A stretch of DNA of 64,000 nucleotides from Polyodon spathula (GCF_017654505.1 NC_054537.1:74954118-75018117); one strand, 5' to 3'; positions 25,101-38,215 are shown, counted from the first letter of the stretch. Made by a program: numbers and translations. Notes: generated by a model not told the origin, from the sequence alone.

Positions 25101-25290
25101 TTTATAAACTGATAGTTCCGTGATTTCCTATTAAAGTTCAGTAAAATAATAAAGGGTAGCATAATCCATTCTGTTAACGGTAAAGTCACATTTTATGTAA
25201 GCACTGGGAATCACCAACATGTTAAGTGTAATCTCTGTTTAAGTGTATAAATATTTCTGAAAAATTAGTTATACAATAAGCAATCTGTGT
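22171..25290. other. Intergenic DNA, nothing recognised
   Basis: AT-rich, with only short frames. I see no mobile element or RNA gene that I can support. Confidence 0.55.
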
Positions 25291-25295
25291 CAATT

Positions 25296-25620
25296 GTGTG
25301 ACACAGATGGGTGGTGGTGACATCAGACCCAGAAGATAGTGGACACATGCAGCAGTGCTGGGGCAATGAAACCGCTGCTTGCGCTTTTAATAAAGGAACA
25401 AAATAAAAGGTTGAAAAAAACAAATACTTCACAAAACAAAACAGCTCGATGGGCAAAAGAAACAGACAAAACAGACACGCAACCAAAACCAAACAAGTAT
25501 TGTGCTGATGTAAAACCAGCACGCGTAGCAACTGTTTATATTTAATAAGCTTTGCTTTACCTCCTGACTGTTGTTCCACACCAAACACACACTCCCTGAT
25601 CAGCCAAAGCTGTTGATTTA
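25296..25620 (-). mobile_element. Partial LTR of the LTR-C family, cut by Tc1
   Basis: Read on the minus strand it has GTTGCTACGCGTGCTGG, an AACCTTTTATTTTG stretch, TTTATTAAAAGC and the family end GGGTCTGATGTCACCACC. These match, in order, the copies at 34952-35286 and 44995-45321. The 5' part of the LTR ends abruptly at 25620, where Tc1 starts. Confidence 0.65.
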
Positions 25621-25622
25621 TA

Positions 25623-26115
25623 CAGTGCCTATAGAAAGTCTACACCCCATTGAACTTTTTTCACATTTTATTGTGTCAGTGCCTCAGAGTTTCATGCAAA
25701 AATAAAAAAAAGTTTTTATTGAAAAATAAATAAAATTAAAAATACAAAACTGAAAGATCATAATTGGATAAGTCTCCACCCCCGTGAGTTAATACTTGGT
25801 GGAAGCACCTCTGGCAGCAATTACAGCTGTGAGTCTGTTGGGATAGGTCTCTACCAACTTTGCACACCTAGATTTGGCAATATTTGACCATTCTTCTTTA
25901 CAAAACTGTTCAAGCTCTGTCAAGTTCCTTGGCACAATGCCACAAATTTTTGATTGGATTTAGGTCGGGGCTGTGACTGGACCACTCAAGGACATTTATT
26001 TTTTTGTTCCTTAGCCACTCCAGCGTAGCTTTGGCTGTGTGCTTTGGATCGCTGTCCCAAATCCCAGAGATGAGGCCTTTACAGGATAGTATCAGCAATG
26101 CCATCATGATACTGT
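25623..26115 (-). mobile_element. Truncated Tc1-like transposon
   Basis: The terminal repeat CAGTGCCTATAGAAAGTC begins right after a TA (25621-25622), the Tc1 target. The minus strand codes for the C-terminal transposase: a frame at 26107-25910 includes [19 protein letters not shown] (second catalytic D) and [13 protein letters not shown], where the third acidic residue of the usual NPIENLW is a lysine. The rest of the transposase and the other inverted repeat are missing. Confidence 0.8.
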
Positions 26116-26371
26116 AACATCACTGATTTAATATTATGAGTAACAAAAAAGAAAGGCATATGATAATCAATGAATCAACACATTTGTCTCAGTCAGATAG
26201 AGGTCACACATATTTCAATTTGAGATTCAGAAAAACAACAGAAATGCCCAAGGAAGAAATCCTGGCAATTTGAAGGTGGGCTACTACTTGCCGGCTGTAT
26301 ATCAGTAACTTGAACTAGCAGTGCTGCCTTAAAGAAAACTGGCATTTCACTTTGTGCACAAGTTTTTATTT

Positions 26372-26545
26372 TATTTATTATTATTATTAATATTATTATT
26401 TAATCATTTAGCAGATGCTGTTATCCAAAGCGACTTAGAGACTCTGGGGGTGAACTATGCATCACAACTGCTGCTGCTTACAATAGTCACTTACAACAGG
26501 ACCTCGGTTTTCATATGTAAGTCTTATCCGAAGGAGGGGAAAATG
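26372..26545 (-). mobile_element. SINE relic, same family as 60786-61024
   Basis: The (TTA)n-like tail at 26372-26402 is followed by CATTTAGCAGATGCTGTTATCC (26404-26425), a near copy of the SINE tail in reverse, then GTGAACTATGCATCA and CACTTACAACAGGACCTC. The tRNA-like head is absent. Confidence 0.7.
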
Positions 26546-29500
26546 TCAAGTTCCTTGTAAATAGTGACTAGGACATAAATGTAAACAAAAACAATAAATA
26601 TGAGAAATGAAACAGACAAATATCTTAAAATGTTTATATAATGTGAAACCATGCACCAGGGTCACAATCCAATGTAGTGTGAAACCAGCAAGGATGAAGA
26701 AACAATTTCTCTAGTCAACATTTGGGTCGATGATTCAATCCAGAGAAACTTGGATGGAAGCGTCCGTAACAAGCTGCTTCCGCTGCATTGCATATGCGCA
26801 TTGTGTACTTTCTTCAAAAAGCAGTGTGAAATTGTGTAGCTGACTCACATTAGATGGGTCTCGACCTGGGTTGAGCATGCCAGAGTGAAAGGGGATTTAT
26901 AGTGATGCAGCTTAAAGTTCAATTAGCAACAAGTGTAGGTGAAATATTGCACATAATGTTAAGATGGGTGGTTTCTAGGTAAAGTACTTGAATCCAAAGT
27001 TATGTGGGTTCCTGAGATCTCAGTTTTCGACCAAACTAGATCTACTGTAGCAGCCTTCTGACAGAGAGCACAAGCTGGTGCTGGAGCCTGCAATATATAT
27101 GTCAGCCCATCTACTCAAGTGCCTTAAACATATGCTTTACCTAGGTAATCTATACAGGCAGGGAATTTAAAATATTAAAACATGTAGGCATAGCGTTTTA
27201 AAGTCTGAGAAAAATAAGCTATCATAATTGCTGGTAGATAGATAGATTAACAAAATCTATCAGTATGGTGCTGGTAAGTGGAAAGTGTTAATATTGGTGG
27301 AAGGAGTATAAGATTTAAAGAAATGGAACTGCACAGCCTCTCCCCACACAATCCTTAATACCACTGAACGATCACACACTAACTACACATCATGGTGACA
27401 AAGCTGCACCTCTTCTCTGCCTGTCTGTATTGATCTCCCATCTTCTCTAAATGACCCTGTTAACCATGGCCCTCGAGCACTTTACTGCGCTGAAGCCCAC
27501 TTAGCAATAAAACTGCAGCCTTCCTTTTAAAAGCTGCCTTGTTCTGGGGGTATCAAATAATTCACATCCACGAGAATGATTAGATAATTAGGGATTATGA
27601 CGCTTTATCTAAACAATGTGCATCATCCAAGAATCAATTTTGATGTGATTTTAAATCTTTATTTATTTATGTACTTAGTTTGAGGCCGATCTGATAGCTG
27701 AAGAGAGTCAGGTCATACTAAATCCTCTGAACACTACTGTCATACGCATTATTAGCACCCCATAATGGACTGCAAGGCTTATGTCTGTGGTGCCCTTTAG
27801 CTAGAGCCCTTTAAATGTTCTGAACCATTTGGTACACAAGGAAGGAAGACAATGAGCAATGGTATGAACAGACATCCTTTTTACAATGTATATTTCTAAG
27901 AATACATTGTAAAGGTAACGACCTGTTTTGACCACCGTTGACATGCTATGTATCACCCTGCAATTAACACTACTTCATGTGCTCTACACCCACTCTGCAA
28001 AGATAGCCCATAAAGGCATTTTGATATGGATTGCTGTTTATGAGCTGATATGGGAACTGTCTTTTAAATGATTCGTTGGTTAGAAGAAATGTGTTCTGCT
28101 AAAGTCCTAAGTTAGTTAAAATGATTGTAGGATCTATTAAAAACTAAATAAAAGCAAGACCATGCTGATTTGATTTGCATGTGTTTGGTACTTTTTACTA
28201 TGTATGTACAGTGCTTCTTACCTAGCTAATGCCCTACTACGTTATATTGTAGGTTGTAAATTGTAATCCTGTGTAAATTCTTTAGTCCAACTATAAGGGA
28301 CACAAAATAATACATATTTGTTAAAACTGCCATAAGTTAAAAACTAAGTAGCTTCAAATGACACTTAAAAAAAAAAAAAAAATTATAATTTTATGACGTT
28401 TGCAATGGTTCTTAATGGTTCTTATTGCAATCACTCAAATAGTGTGCTTTTTATGGTTTTGTTTTTGTTTTTTTTTAAGACCTGTGTTACGCTTTGACTG
28501 CTCCGTTCAGGATGGTACTGTAATGAGCTGTCAAAAATACATTCACAGATCTGTCCACTAACAGAATAGTATATTAAGAGGTACAAAAGTTAGAAAAAAT
28601 AAATACAAACCTAATGGTGCTTGTAATTATAAGCATTTTCAAAAACAAAAATAAATAAATAAATAAATAAATAAATAAAACACTACAGTATAACCACTCA
28701 CGTGTCTGTAATGACAGCAATCTGACTTCCTAAACGTTAAAGACTAATATTGTATTACCGATGCAAAGTCTCTCTCTTTCTAATAACATGTCTAATTTTT
28801 AATGGCTTTGTAACAGCTCCCAAATTAAATTCATTCCATTCAATTCATAAACCTGCCCCTCAACAATAATTAAGGATTGTAATCTTTATGATGTACAGCA
28901 ACTTTTATTAACAATTTACTACACAGCAGTGTAAAAGCAAAGCAATAACCTGAAAGAAGGGAATTCCTTTCAGGAGAAGAAGAGGGTTATTCTTTTTCTT
29001 ATTCTTTTTGTGACTGCAGCCAATGCAGCCATTTTTAAATATCATGTCATCTTTGAAATGTAGGCATCAATTAACAATTTGTATTAAAAGAGACAAAGCA
29101 TTCAAATTTGTTTTAGATTAATTTGCCTTCAGGTGTTTGCTTTCTGTAAGATACTAGTGTAGACTTTTAAGTAATGTGATTTTTTCTCAAGCAAATATTC
29201 AGCATACAGATAAACACACACATAATTGTTATTAATATGGGCTGACTGGGCCTGTATTCCGATTTGTATTGCCTTATGCAAAAATGTAAGCATCAAGGTA
29301 GCTGACAGGGGCAGAGTGACTGCATCGGGCAGGTCAATGATACATTGAATCTTAAAACAGCAAAAGAGCTACTTAGGAATTAAAACTGCACAAAACTTGA
29401 ATGCACATTCAATTCACAACAAACTAACACATTCACAGTGCAACTCTCTCACAATATGGCACTGTGTGCTATGTACAAATCCCATTTGAAGTAATAAAAT

Positions 29501-30889
29501 AAATCAAAAAGGAAAACTATTTCTTCTATAATTGCACTGGGGGATTACAAGGTGTGTGCAAATGACTGGGCTCTGGTATTAGAAGGATTGAGACAAAAAC
29601 TTAGTGTAGACAGTGCCTTAAAAATGCATTCTGACAAGTAAGCCATATTAACATACTATAGAAAAGATATGCTGGCTGCAATATGGCTGAGTGAATTGCC
29701 TATATCATATTCCATGCCAGTGCACAGCTAATACAGAGTCATTTAACTGTAGTGAGAAACGTTTAAGCTTGTATTGAACTGCTGTAGTGTGAATGTACCT
29801 CATGCTCCCTTATTAAAACCGAGCATTCACACAAGAAACCACAATCATCAGAGGTCACACTACCTTCTGAAAACCAGCAGTTTATAAACACATTCTGTCT
29901 GCAAATCTTTTTTTTTTTTTTTTTTTGTATGGTAGTATTTATTCACATACACTTTTATTTAACAATATAAAGGTTCTATATCCAGTAGTTAATATTAATA
30001 AGGATAAGAATAAGAATGACAAGAGACCTTGATACACAATTTTTTTTGAAATATTTTACCCTACCCTAAGGGCTATGTTTAAAAGTCTGAAACAAATTAC
30101 CGGTGTTGAATAATATGATTAAATAGCAAACTTGCGAAAAGGTCAAGAGTCCTTCCTTTATTTGTGTTACACAGGTGGTTGCAGTTTGGGACTATTCTAT
30201 TTTAAATACATTCTTGTTTCACAATATAACATAAAATACTTCACATTTAACTTGTTAACTGCTCTGTCTATATCAATATGTATATTTTATTCCAATCATG
30301 GTTGAGACCTCTTGGCTTGCCTTTAACACATTACTATCCACACATGCATATCTGACCCTATAAAATTTTGACTTCAGTGTGTGAGACGCATATCTGATTA
30401 TTTGATTTTGGCCTGTTCCAACCCCTGTCTGTTTTTCAGGGAACAGAAAAACGATACAAAAATACACATCTGAAAGGGGTGTTTTAAAATAAGTAGGCTT
30501 CCGTTTAGATGTACTTTATTGGTTTTGTTGGTAATGTAGTACTATACTTTTAACAGAAGAAGTATTTTAATCCAGAATGCTACGATGTATATAATGGATT
30601 TTATATTTTTAAACGCTGCAATAACAGTTCTGAATGTGAAGCATCCACACTATAATTTGACAGAACAGGTGATTTATTTGCACTGTGCAGAACCTTATTT
30701 TCCTATTGGTGCCTGAGCCCCGGAGCACTCACGAAATCATTGCTTGTGCACCTATGATCAGTGATTAAAGCCTGGTTTTCAAACAAACTGATTATCACTC
30801 ACCAATACCGTATTGGTATAAGAAAAGTGTGTTTTTAAAAAAAGTAATTTCAGCTTTCAATCGCTTAAACTATGCTGACGATAAAATAA
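26546..30889. other. Intergenic DNA; possible conserved non-coding block at 27400-27920
   Basis: Apart from an (AATA)n run (28653-28678) and A/T-runs, no element is seen. Bases 27400-27920 have balanced composition and clustered ATTA/TAAT words (AGATAATTAGGGATTATG near 27582) and a 12-bp hairpin (27880-27891 with 27902-27913). This resembles regulatory DNA, but the sequence alone cannot show it. Confidence 0.4.
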
Positions 30890-31235
30890 ACAAGAGCTAA
30901 GAGGAGGAATGTAAAACAATGCTGCGAGTACGAGAAAGATAAACGATTGCTACCAACTGTGAGACCTTGTAGGTACTTGTTCTAGTTTAAAGATTACTTG
31001 TGTTTTGTTCCGTTGTACTTTGGCCTGAGTGCCGTTTGTTTTCTGTGCTTAGAAGAATTTGGTTGTGTTTATTTTTCACTGTTTGTTTTCTGTGTTTAAA
31101 AGTATTTTGTTTGTGTTTATTTTTCACGGTTGAATAAATATACTTTGCTGCCACGCAGTTTCAACCCCGTATCTCTGTTTCCTGAACATTGCTTCTTGGT
31201 CTGTGATGTCACCACACACGACAGTCAAGCCTACC
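30890..31235 (+). mobile_element. LTR-C family relative (partial)
   Basis: Contains GATTGCTACCAACTG, a T-rich stretch with a duplicated TTGTGTTTATTTTTCAC (near 31064 and 31110), GAATAAATA at 31132, and the family end TTGGTCTGTGATGTCACCAC (31198-31217). It follows the same order as the copy at 44995. The left border and target duplication are not visible. Confidence 0.55.
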
Positions 31236-32420
31236 TTGTGACTGTTATATATTGTAGCAGTATCTAAAATTACCTGTTAATGACCCAACAGCAAAATTAA
31301 ATAAAAATGTTACCCATGCGCAGAACTGTGTACAATATAAAAGGTAATGGAATTTAGCAAAAGTTTACAAAAAAAAAAACAACAGTTAGCTTGCAGATGA
31401 AAATGTGCTAAAACTAAAGATCACAGATTTAAAAAAAAATACATCACAGTCTCTAAAACTGTTTAATGAGTAACTGTTACATTACCCCAGCTTGTCTCGT
31501 CCCTTGTTTTGGCTGTATTTTCTTCAGGTGAAACTAGAGGAAGTGCTATGTAACTGCACAGACTTTTGGCATGCAGAGAGAGAGAAAAAAAAGGACTGTG
31601 ACAGATTTTCAAATAAATTGTAACATTGAATTGAAGGTCTTTGTATCAGAAAGCTGGTAATGGAGTCAAAAATCATGTGTGAGGGGTAAGTGCATTAATT
31701 TGTTAAACATATAATGTGGATTGATTTTATTCTTAATACAAGTGCAATAAAATGCGACTGACATGTATCTGGGTAATGGGTATCAATGCTGACTGTATTA
31801 CAGTTTGTATTTGCATTTTGCACTGGGTGATTGAATATTTCCTTTTGGTTTTGATGACATGCCTAAATGGCATTTGTCAAATGTTAGTTAACAATATTAA
31901 TATTATTATGGTAAAGAATTTGTATGAATATCACGTAATTTTATGTGGTGTGTGTGCCCTGTAAAAAATTCTGAGCTTTCTCTGAGATGGCTCAGTACCA
32001 GAATATACTGTGTGAGTAATGATTCATTTTTATGTGAGTTTTGGAGGTCATTGTCATTCAGGTAAACTAAGTGACATACAGGCTTGTGGGAAACCTTTGT
32101 CCTCCAGGAATACCAGGCAAATCCTCTGTTTTTGACGTTCTCATGACTGGAGTAGAATTAATGACACAATATGGATAAAAGGTAATCACACTAAGGAATT
32201 TGTCTCCTGTTCACTTTCAAGTAAACATAATTTTTTTTTAGTTTAGTAAACTATAAGAAACTTGTCACTTTTAACTTGTTGTCCTTGTATGCACTTTTTA
32301 GACCCCAGGGGAAATCTTTGAAAATCTCATCTTCCCTTTCAGAGACATCTGGTTTACAATCACATTCACTCAGCAGACAGCATAATTGACAAGTGAAAGC
32401 AAGTGTGAAAATCTCTGTAT
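31236..32420. other. AT-rich intergenic DNA
   Basis: No gene or repeat recognised. A 70-codon frame at 31752-31964 has no domain. Confidence 0.55.
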
Positions 32421-32425
32421 CTCTT

Positions 32426-32659
32426 TGTCACAAAGACGGCTGGAGTGGGTGACATCAGACCAGAAACAGGAACCAGGAAATGAACGACAGAGAGGTGGAG
32501 TTGGGTGAAGTTCAGCGATTGGTACCGCTCAGCATTTAATAATTTAAACAAGCAGAAAATAAAAGGTTGCAAAGACAAACAAGACACAGGACACGGCACT
32601 CATCGCCAAAACAAAAAGACAAACAAAATGGACTACACAGACAAAACACGGTGAGCTTC

Positions 32660-32701
<42 letters not shown>

Positions 32702-32963
32702 AATTACCTCTGTCTCCAATCCCGCTCTCCACTCACCGAATACACAACCCCAAGTGAGTGAAAAAATGCTGCTTTTATGCTTTTATTATTACTTTTTACT
32801 TGCATGTGAAGTGCTGTGCAATCCTCGTGCCTAAATACAAATATACATTTTAAACACTCGTGTTACACAGACCCGTTTATTTCCCGTGTATCAATGACTA
32901 TACACCAACATTAACACACAACATACAACACAAAATACACACAGGGGTGGGCATTTTGCCACA
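32426..32963 (-). mobile_element. Solo LTR (LTR-C), 538 bp, with 5-bp target duplication
   Basis: On the minus strand it starts TGTGGCAAAATGCC and ends GTCTTTGTGACA. CTCTT flanks both sides (32421-32425 and 32964-32968). Near its 3' end is TGGTCTGATGTCACCC, shared with the four relatives at 25296, 30890, 34952 and 44995. An (ATT)n microsatellite (about 32659-32700) has grown inside it. Confidence 0.85.
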
Positions 32964-33102
32964 CTCTTTCATTCAAAACTTGAAAAACCTGTCATTATTA
33001 TTCACTTAAGCCATATAAGACACCCCCCCCCTTTTTTCTGGGTCAGGTACCCTAAAGAGAGGGCAGATTATCCCAAATTGCCACCCCTGCTACTATCAGA
33101 CT

Positions 33103-33135
33103 GATATATATATATATATATATTGATATATATAT

Positions 33136-33214
<79 letters not shown>
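33103..33214. repeat. (TA)n-(CA)n microsatellite abutting a Tc1 end
   Basis: (TA)n from about 33103 to 33170 turns into (CA)n at 33172-33214, which runs straight into the Tc1 inverted repeat beginning CAGTACC at 33215. Confidence 0.95.
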
Positions 33215-33219
<5 letters not shown>

Positions 33220-33371
33220 CCAGTCAAAAGTTTGAGTACACTGACAATGTTTAACGTCGTATACGTTTCTGTAACTACTTGAAAATGAAAACACGTTACA
33301 ATATACAAAACAAAACATAAGGACTATCAAAGCAATGTTCATGAAAATTGAAAATGGAAAATAAAATGGTC

Positions 33372-34297
33372 TCAAATCTTGGATTCCTCAAAATAGCCAT
33401 TTGCCTTAATAACAGCCTCACAAACACGAGGCATTCGGTTAACAAGTTTCAGCAGGAAATCACCCGACATGTCTTCCCAGCTCTTCTGCAGCAATTCCCA
33501 GAGATGTAGGGCACTTGTGGGTAGCTTTGCTTTGACTCTTCTGTCCAGTTCGTCCCATACAAGTTCTATGGGATTGAGGTCTGGAGACTGGGCAGGCCAG
33601 GTCATTTCCTTCTTCACCAGATAGTTCTTGCACAACTTTGAGGTTTGTTTCAGGTCATTATCTTGCTGAATAATGAAGGACTGCCCAACTAGCCGTAATG
33701 CTGATGGAATGGCATGTCTCTGAAGTATGCTATGATAACCATGCTGGTTGAGCTTGCCATGGACTTGGTAAAGATCACCAACTCTGTCACCAGCAAAGCA
33801 ACCCCAGACCATACACTACCTCCTCCATGCTTGACAGTGGGAACCACACATGCAGAACTCATGCTCTCACCCTCTCTGTGTCTTCCAAATACTCGGCGGT
33901 TGGACCCAAATATTTCAAATTTTGACTCATCGGTCCATAAGACCGACTTCTACTCCTCAAACATTCCGTTTCTGTGTTTTTTGGCCCACACAAGTCTCTT
34001 CCTCTTATTCTGCACTCTTAACAATGCTTTCTTTGCAGCAATTCTTCCAGTTAGGCCAGCTTCACGCAATCTCCTCTGAACAGTTGATGTTGAAACATCT
34101 GTACTTCTAGTTGCATTTAGCTGAGCTTGTATTTCAGGGGCAGTTAATTGCTGGTTTCGCAGACTTGTGATGCGAATGAACTTGTTCTCTGATTCTGAGG
34201 TCACCCTTGGCCTGCCTGACCTTGTTCGGTCCTCATGAGTGCCAGTTTCTTCAAATTGTTTGATAGTCTTGGCCACAGCAGTTACAGACACTTGCAA
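33372..34297 (-). pseudogene. Tc1-like transposase, interrupted
   Basis: This DD34E cut-and-paste transposase acts in the nucleus on its own inverted repeats. The first piece (34297-33950) holds the paired-type helix-turn-helix DNA-binding region with the GRPR-like hook TRSGRPRVTSESENKF. It ends at TAG (33952-33950) inside the sequence leading to the first catalytic aspartate (LWTDESKFEIFG, read just downstream in the same phase). A frameshift follows near 33815. The second piece (33812-33372) has MVWGCFAGD, QQDNDLKQTSK (second D) and SPDLNPIELVWDELDRRVK (third acidic residue). So all three catalytic acids remain, but the gene is broken by one stop and one frameshift. Confidence 0.85.
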
Positions 34298-34452
34298 AGT
34301 TATTGTGATTTTTCTTAAAGATTGGCCTTCATTTCTTAAAGTAATAGCTTAAATGAGCGTATTTTGCCATTTTCTGCTCCTTTACATTCAGGAATGACAA
34401 ACGTGTGCCTATGCTACCTATATTTATAGTAATCATGGACCCTAACCTGTTA

Positions 34453-34481
34453 ACGATTATACTGTTATACAGTATAATCGT
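34453..34481. repeat. Perfect 13-bp hairpin inside the Tc1 element
   Basis: ACGATTATACTGT (34453-34465) and its exact reverse complement (34469-34481) are separated by TAT. Confidence 0.8.
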
Positions 34482-34577
34482 AAATCTCGAAAAACTACTC
34501 ACTTCTAAATCTTTTGTAGCCATTTTCTATATTTTTGAGGCATAAGCAATTAGGAAATAACACTTACTACCCAGGAA

Positions 34578-34653
<76 letters not shown>

Positions 34654-34951
34654 TACATGGTGGTTATCAACTTATATAAGTACACGTATCATATAATGAA
34701 ATAAAGTGTTTATAGACAAGTTTATACAGTAAAAGCATAGATAATCATGAAAAACCTGGTTTCAAGCAGGTGTACTCAAACTTTTGACTGGTACTGTGTA
34801 TATAATATATTTTTTAAACACATGTTGCAGTTTAACATTGTCACTTTGGGGCAGGTCTGTTTCATGTTGGAGGCAACTGAAGTTTTAACATGACCATTGC
34901 AAGTTGAGCACATGCTTAGAAGGTGACGTGTGACTGGGTTTTATGAGATGT

Positions 34952-35286
34952 TGTGGCCAGGATGGCTTGGTGGTGATGTCACAGACCAGGAAGAGACAGA
35001 CAAGTATTGTGGGATGAAGCGCTGAGCATGTATTTAATAAATAAAACGTTTAAACAAAAACAGAACACTGCACACAAAACAAAACGGTGGCCAAAACAAA
35101 CTGACAAACACCAAATACTGAACCAAACAAGTGTCACACTGGTGTAAAGCCCGCACAAGTAGCAATCGTTATTTATATTTACTTAGAGCTTTAAGTTCCA
35201 CCTCTGAACAACCCCACCCCGGTCAGCAAAAGCTGGTGGTTTTTATATCCCAGTCGAGGGATTAACTGGCCATCAATTACGTGGCA
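34952..35286 (-). mobile_element. LTR-C family member, 335 bp
   Basis: The plus-strand text runs from TGTGGCCAGG to ACGTGGCA. On the minus strand the order is GCCAGTTAATCCCTC, a TATA box (35241-35248), ATTGCTACTTGTG, TTTTATTTATTAAAT, GCGCTTCATCCC and CTGGTCTGTGACATCACC, matching 44995-45321 step by step. I find no matching target duplication, so the copy may be truncated or recombined. Confidence 0.65.
35241..35248 (-). promoter_or_regulatory. TATA box of the LTR-C member
   Basis: The minus strand reads GGATATAAAAACC, upstream of the conserved ATTGCTAC block, in the normal LTR promoter position. Confidence 0.5.
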
Positions 35287-38215
35287 GTACCAATAGTCAG
35301 AACATTGTCATACTTTGTTGACAAAAAAATCTTCTAGGTAGTGGCTTTGCTCAGGTGGCCATGTGCAAGATTTGAAGCAAATCTAACCAAGAATTAGAGT
35401 ACAGTAAAACTTATAATACGTGCTACTGTAGTAATGGCTTTGATATATCAATTGTTAATTATAAGTTTTGCATTATGTGCATGTGTGTCTTTTACATTTA
35501 AGTTTTTTTTTAAACATGTTTGAATTGTGTGTGTGGTGTTGTAGTTGTTGTAATGTGGTTACTATTTCTATTGATTTAATATGCTTTTGTGTAAGTTTCG
35601 AGTTCTTTCATTTCCCATTGGCAAAACCAGCACTTTTTTACAAAGCAAAAGGAAAATGTAATCCAGCTTTTAGTTGCAGAAAGTAACTGGAAAAGTGTGT
35701 GGTGTTTCTTTCTTTTTTATAGCATTAAAAAGGGGGGGGGGGTGCACTTGTTTCAGAAGATTACACACAGAGTTGAATGATACATGCCAAAACTGATACT
35801 GAGATTCATTTTATTTAGGCCTATGCTTCTGTACTTTTACATTCAATTTATGTGTTGGTTGTGATCACTGGGGGTAGGGGGCACTGCTGCATAGAGAAGG
35901 GAGGGTTTTACCTGAAATAATGAAGAAACAAACCATCATAACTTTTAGCTGTTCATGTGTCATCAGAGCTATTGCCAGACAGCATCCTGTACACTACATA
36001 GGTATGTGGAAAAATGATTGCTTTTAAAGAGATTAATATTGTTGGTAACTTACTGTAATTTCAAAGAAATCTCCACTTTGGTGAAAGGGAATTTGCTTAG
36101 ACTTCAACAAATGTTCATACCTCTTTTTAACAGTTTTCTTCCATAATTATTCCAATATAAGTTATGGGAAAGTAAATGTAATAGATGTAGCTTTCGTAAT
36201 AGATGTAATAGATATAGTTTGTAGATTTCGTAACTCTTATCACTTGAAAACCTGTGTTCTTCTAGAGCTGATAATAATATGCTCTGATGATAGGTCTTGC
36301 AGCAAATGTTTATGCAATCCAGGCTGGACCTTTCCTTTTTGCTGCATGTTGTGAGTGAAGAGATATGGGGATTGGAGTTGTTTTGTAATATTTAAAACTG
36401 ATACTTGCTGGACCTACCATCATTTGTGCAAGTCATATGTGTTGAACCAAACGATGATTTTATAACTATTGCCCAAATGAAGTTAGTATATACGCTGTCA
36501 GAAATATTTTTCTTTACGTTCTATTTTTGTAAACAATTCTTAAATAAGAGGGAAGAAAACAGATAATAAAGCATTGGTTAGCAGCACTAATTTAAGATAT
36601 TATTCAAATATTATTAAACTTTTTGATATAGTCTGTCATATGTTGCTTCGGCCTGAGTTGAGTTGCTGCTCTTTAGTTCAAGTTGCCAGTCATACACATA
36701 TGCTAGGCAGGCTCATCCAAAGTGTGTTTATTAGTCCGCATCTGCACCATACTCTGTATGTATACCCTGTCCCCATACCTATTTAATGCCTATTTTCTCA
36801 ATGTCAAATATATTGGACACTGGGCAACAAAGGGTTTCTGCATTCTATAACTTAACAAAATCCTTTGGAAAGGATTCCTTTGCTTGTCTTTCTCCATCAA
36901 TCCAGAACAATTTACCTGCTGAAATAAAAACATCCGTTAGTTTTTCTGTATTACGAATTTTATGAGTGAATTTTAACCAGACTGTATCCCTAATAGTCTA
37001 AAATAAGTTCAACCATGTCTATTGTGGATTGAAAAAAATAATTTAACATGCATAAGTACAATTAAGTAAATAAATAAATATTGTAATTGCTGTTTACATT
37101 TGTAAGTCCAAATCCACATTTTCTTCCTTCATAGTTGCTTCAATGTTGTCTTTTTTTTTTGCCTTGTATGATGAACAGCTTACATGCACAAAGGTATCTG
37201 TTGAAGGAAAATAAGGTGTATGGGTTAACTAAATATAGATTGTTTTTAGCTATACCCGGAAGCTTCATATGTATAGGGCAGCCATAAATTCCTTCCCTAT
37301 TGCTACAGGGCATACTTTCGCATTGTAGGAACCAATTAAAGAGAGCTAAGGTCAGTGCAGCAGCGAGGAAGCAATTTATAGCTGCCCTGTACCTATAAAG
37401 CATCCTGGCAGGCTTAGAGAAACATAATATAACATATCTATAATATAATAACAAATATCGATATTATAGACTTTATGAATTATAAACGTACACACAGAAC
37501 TCATCTAAAATAACAAAGTGAATGAAAAATTATTGGAACATAGTACATCAAACACTTTTAATATCACTTTTAAGGAATTTTCACATAAATGGTGATGAAA
37601 ACTACAGTTTAAAACAGTGTTGATAAAACAAATATGCATGTTTATTGCTATGAAACTAGAAACAATATTAGGTATTCTTTAGTGTTCTTTCATCAAATCT
37701 ATTAACATACAATATTAATTAAAAAAAACAAACAAAAAAAAAAAACAAGGAGCAACTTAGGGAAATCTTCTAACATTATGTTGTTATTTCTGGAAGTGAT
37801 AATAAGTGGGTGGAAAGCAGTTGTATGACCGTTAAATGTGAGTGACATTAACCAGAGTGTGATAATAACAAAGTGTGTTATCAGGAACTTGTCCCCATTG
37901 ACTTTCATTGTATTGTGGTCGGTTGGATATTAAGTTGAGATTGGCATTAACAGGAAGCAGGGTTGACTGTACTTCTTTAACCTTACTGTTGCTTCCTGAT
38001 GTCACCAATTAGTAACTGGAAATTATGTAAATAACAACATAGAAATTCAAACACTGAAGCCCCTTTGAAACATTATCAATGTAAAACAAAAGCTTTTTGT
38101 TTCCATTTCGTTTAAAATGCATACAGAAAATTGAAATTTCTTTGGAAAGCATATTGAATCAAATGATATCAGTCTTGTGTCCACTTGTATTCAATATACC
38201 ATATACATTTTTATC
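35287..38215. other. Intergenic DNA, nothing recognised
   Basis: AT-rich with a G-run at 35732-35742. No frame with a domain and no repeat family could be supported. Confidence 0.55.

Larger units (their letters stand above)
33215..34796 (-). mobile_element. Nearly full-length Tc1-like transposon with both inverted repeats
   Basis: CAGTACCAGTCAAAAGTTTG at 33215 is mirrored by CAAACTTTTGACTGGTACTG ending at 34796. The matching repeats are at least 27 bases. A transposase relic lies between them on the minus strand. An (AT)n tract of ~70 bases (34581-34651) has expanded inside the region between the right end and the gene. The repeat sequence differs from that of the 25623 copy, so this is a second Tc1 family. 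Confidence 0.9.

Noticed and set aside
33714..34110. Plus-strand frames of 121 and 86 codons
   Set aside because: They are antisense shadows of the Tc1 transposase.
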